Source: Tyto alba (lineage: Eukaryota; Chordata; Aves; Strigiformes; Tytonidae). Taken from it: DNA of 64,000 bases. Position numbers and translations under genes: made by a program. Location of the stretch: positions 14,573,387 to 14,637,386 of the forward strand of contig NW_024881321.1 in the NCBI RefSeq assembly GCF_018691265.1, read 5' to 3'. Shown here piece after piece: positions 61,578 through 64,000 of the stretch (the first letter of the stretch is position 1; every line of letters begins with the position of its first letter). Below the pieces are notes generated by a model. The model saw nothing but the letters and a program-made list of their open reading frames with translations, did not search any database and was not told the DNA's origin.

Positions 61578-62879
61578 TTAATGGGGGACAAATATAAAGA
61601 TGAAAGAAAGATAATTACACACACGCAATAACGTCTTTATAATACAGGTGGAGGTAAGGGAACATGGACAAGGAGGAGGGAAAGAAGAAACAGCTGCTCC
61701 TCAGACTTGTGTCAGTACATATGGGAATTCCACAGTAATCCTTATCATGGAGAAACTATGGGAATTCCTTTATGCATCTATGTTTGTACATAATATGTGC
61801 AAATTATATATTTTTAAGAACAAAGCACATAATTTGGAATATTCAGAATTACAATATTTTAATATTTTTCACGTGGCAATGTTGATGACTTGTAAAGAAA
61901 TTTTCACTAACTTGAAAGGATAGTTTGTAAGACTATTGTATTGAATAAGTAAATATAGGGTTCCTTTTTTCATTATGAAATGAGAATTTGATGCAGAAAG
62001 AGTATGTATGTATAGATATAAAGACACTATCCTTAAAATAATCAGTGACTTTTTGATGAATTATCAGAATTTTAGTGCATCTATGACAGAGGAGACTGTA
62101 ACAACAAAATGTAAATCTTTTCATAAACAGAAGTATAGTAACAAAATAAAAAAAAAAAAAAGACATAAATGTCGTTGCAGAATAACTTCTCTTTTTAAAA
62201 TGTCAGTGTAGTCTCTTGATCTTTATAAAAAGTAAATGCAATCAATCTAAAATTTAAGTATTTATTTCCAGATTACGTAGAAATTAGGATTTTCATAAAA
62301 AAGATAATAGCACTGCTCTTCTTTAGCTTAGCTCTAGTCACTACTGTGATGCTCAATTTCATACTGCCCTCCAGGGAAATACCCACAGACTTGTCATCTG
62401 GGTTAGGAATGCAGTCATCACTACTAAGAACCATTTCTCATGCTTGTCACTCAGCTCTTGAAAAGATGCACATCCACATATTATGTGTTACATATATTCC
62501 ACACACTGTTAACAATCACCTCACACTTTCGGCCTGCACAGAAAAAGATGACTATTTGCAGTGTTTCATGTTGTGATTTAAACTGAAATAATGTCCAAAA
62601 AACCTATGAAGTGCTTAGGTATTGAAACCGGTTTAAATGTATTCTGTGTAACACTGAAATTAATTGTTATAATCTATTTACTAAAATACATTATAAACTA
62701 AGAAAGTTTTCTAATGTACTTTATTTTATTGAGGCTATGTGCACAAAGGAATATTGAAAGCAGTTTTAAAAATATAATACCACTGTCAAAAGAATTCCAT
62801 GTTTTTTGCTGAATATGGGGGCCCTGTATAATTTGTCCAATGAGCTGAATGTATTCATAAGGTAATGGATTTGACTTAT
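61578..62879. other. Plain AT-rich sequence
   Basis: No recognised repeat or gene. A-run near 62149-62161. Confidence 0.5.
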
Positions 62880-63357
62880 TTTCCTGGTTCAGGCTGGAAT
62901 AGAGTTCATGTTCATTTTTGGTAGCTGGAGGAGTGCTGATGGCAGACTGAAGTCCTGCCTGTGTGCCGGTACACAAGAAGCAGGGAGGAAACACAGCTGG
63001 AGCACTGGGCCCAGGTTGGCTGATGTTCCATGTCATGTGACGTTATGTTCACCATATAAAGGAGGGGTGGACGAGAAGGGGCATGCTCTCACTTCCAGGA
63101 TTGTGATTGCAGCATCTTTGTGTTTCAGGATCGCCAGCCGGGAGCAGGCGGGTGTCGGTTGGCCAGTGGTGAGCAATTGTATTGTACATTACCTGTTTAT
63201 ACTGTCACAGTATTATTTTATTACTCTTATTAAACTGTTTCTATCTCAACCTGTGAGTCTCCCTTTGCCCCTCTGATTCCTTCCCCATTCCCAAATGAGG
63301 GAAGGTGGGTGAGCAGCTGTGTGGTGTTAGGCTGCCAACCAGACTCAAACCACAACA
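62880..63357 (+). mobile_element. Solo LTR, ~480 bp family
   Basis: The element starts TTTCCTGGTTCAGGCTGG (the second base of the expected TGTCCTGG is changed) and ends GACTCAAACCACAACA. An exact 5 bp duplication CTTAT flanks it at 62875-62879 and 63358-63362, so the left end is certain in spite of the mutated terminus. TATAAA is at 63055-63060 and ATTAAA at 63229-63234. The 122-codon frame at 62908-63276 is within the LTR. It is the same family as 55583-56073 but older. Confidence 0.9.
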
Positions 63358-64000
63358 CTTATTGATGTTTTATTTAACAAAGCGGACTTGTACAGCTGTA
63401 ACATATAGGTGTCTCAAGAGATTAGCTTTTAAAAAAGAAAGAAAACCACCACAAATCTTTATAGGAAATGAACATCAAAGGTTACACCGTTTCAATAATT
63501 TTGGTTTTAATACTTCGTTCACACTGGGGGAAATTATGAAGATTTTATCACAATCATAAAAGATTCAGACTAATTCTGTAGCATTGACTCCTCATAGAGA
63601 GTATCTGCCCACAAATTGTTCCCTTTATCCAGAAGAGATACATTATGATTTATTGTACTTTTACTTATTTGTACATAAAATATCCTCAGCATCTGGACTG
63701 GATTGGTTGTACTCCATGACTTTATTTGTTTCATGAAGCAGATTTCAGTCTTTCATTCTTTCTTTCCAAGAAAGCAAGGCGCAGACTAGTATGGTACATT
63801 TATAGGTCTTGCTCTAATATGAAGGTGGGGTGAAGCTAGAATATTTGTTATAAGGCATTCAATTTACATCTTAACATGAATATTTACAAAACTACTCATC
63901 CTCATTTCTATTTTCTCCTCATTTTTCTCTTCCTTCCCATTATTTTCATGCTTTTGGAGTTACACAAGTGAACAAATATACTTCTTCATACTTTAGCTTC
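63358..64000. other. Plain AT-rich sequence
   Basis: Nothing recognised to the end of the window. Confidence 0.5.

Noticed and set aside
1..64000. CRISPR array, operon, phage or plasmid features
   Set aside because: No evenly spaced identical repeats, no gene-dense layout, and CR1/LTR content is typical of bird nuclear DNA.

Overview
This window reads as nuclear DNA from a bird, most likely a neoavian. It is visibly AT-rich (by eye roughly a third G+C, not counted) and I see no gene that I can recognise. The repeats point to the host. There are several CR1 LINE 3' ends with the avian tail of short ATTCTGTGA-like repeats, and at least nine LTR copies or fragments from four families whose ends read TGTCCTGG, TGTACTGG and similar, closing with ACCACGACA or ACCACAACA. 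No tRNA, rRNA, CRISPR array, bacterial operon or intact viral gene was seen. Most reading frames here are chance frames in AT-rich DNA, or frames inside the more GC-rich LTRs and CR1 pieces. The window is therefore best read as a gene desert or the inside of a very large intron.

Layout. 1-3049 is mostly plain AT-rich sequence with two weak coding-like stretches. 3050-3650 is a ~600 bp solo LTR (+). 4104-5470 is an antisense CR1. 5471-10723 is plain apart from AT-rich simple repeats. 10724-11098 is a GC-rich LTR fragment. 17537-18477 is a solo LTR (-). 24780-26060 is a very old CR1/L3-like LINE (+). 30061-31101 and 32081-33166 are two solo LTRs (+) of the same family. 33530-33967 and 35345-35715 are CR1 pieces on opposite strands. 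41144-42335 is a CR1 interrupted by an LTR of the same ~1 kb family, with the far side of both lost. 43517-44094 is a ~580 bp LTR (-). 47093-48174 and 57336-58417 are two very similar ~1.08 kb solo LTRs (-). 50979-51096 is a long hairpin. 55583-56073 (-) and 62880-63357 (+) are two LTRs of a ~480 bp family. About 59990-61577 is a long but decayed CR1 (+).

Six LTRs carry an exact 5 bp target duplication and two an imperfect one, which fixes their ends to the base. No gag, pol or env sequence lies between any pair, so all appear to be solo LTRs left by LTR-LTR recombination. The ~1 kb family differs in length mainly through the number of internal ~60-70 bp repeat units.

I found no new functional system. 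The items most worth checking are the hairpin at 50979-51096, the young pair of LTRs with a shared antisense reading frame, the long putative R region with tandem repeats in the ~1 kb LTR family, and a few unrecognised coding-like stretches (1519-1746, 2793-3014, 46320-46643, 49937-50200, 61340-61540) that could be exons or chance frames.
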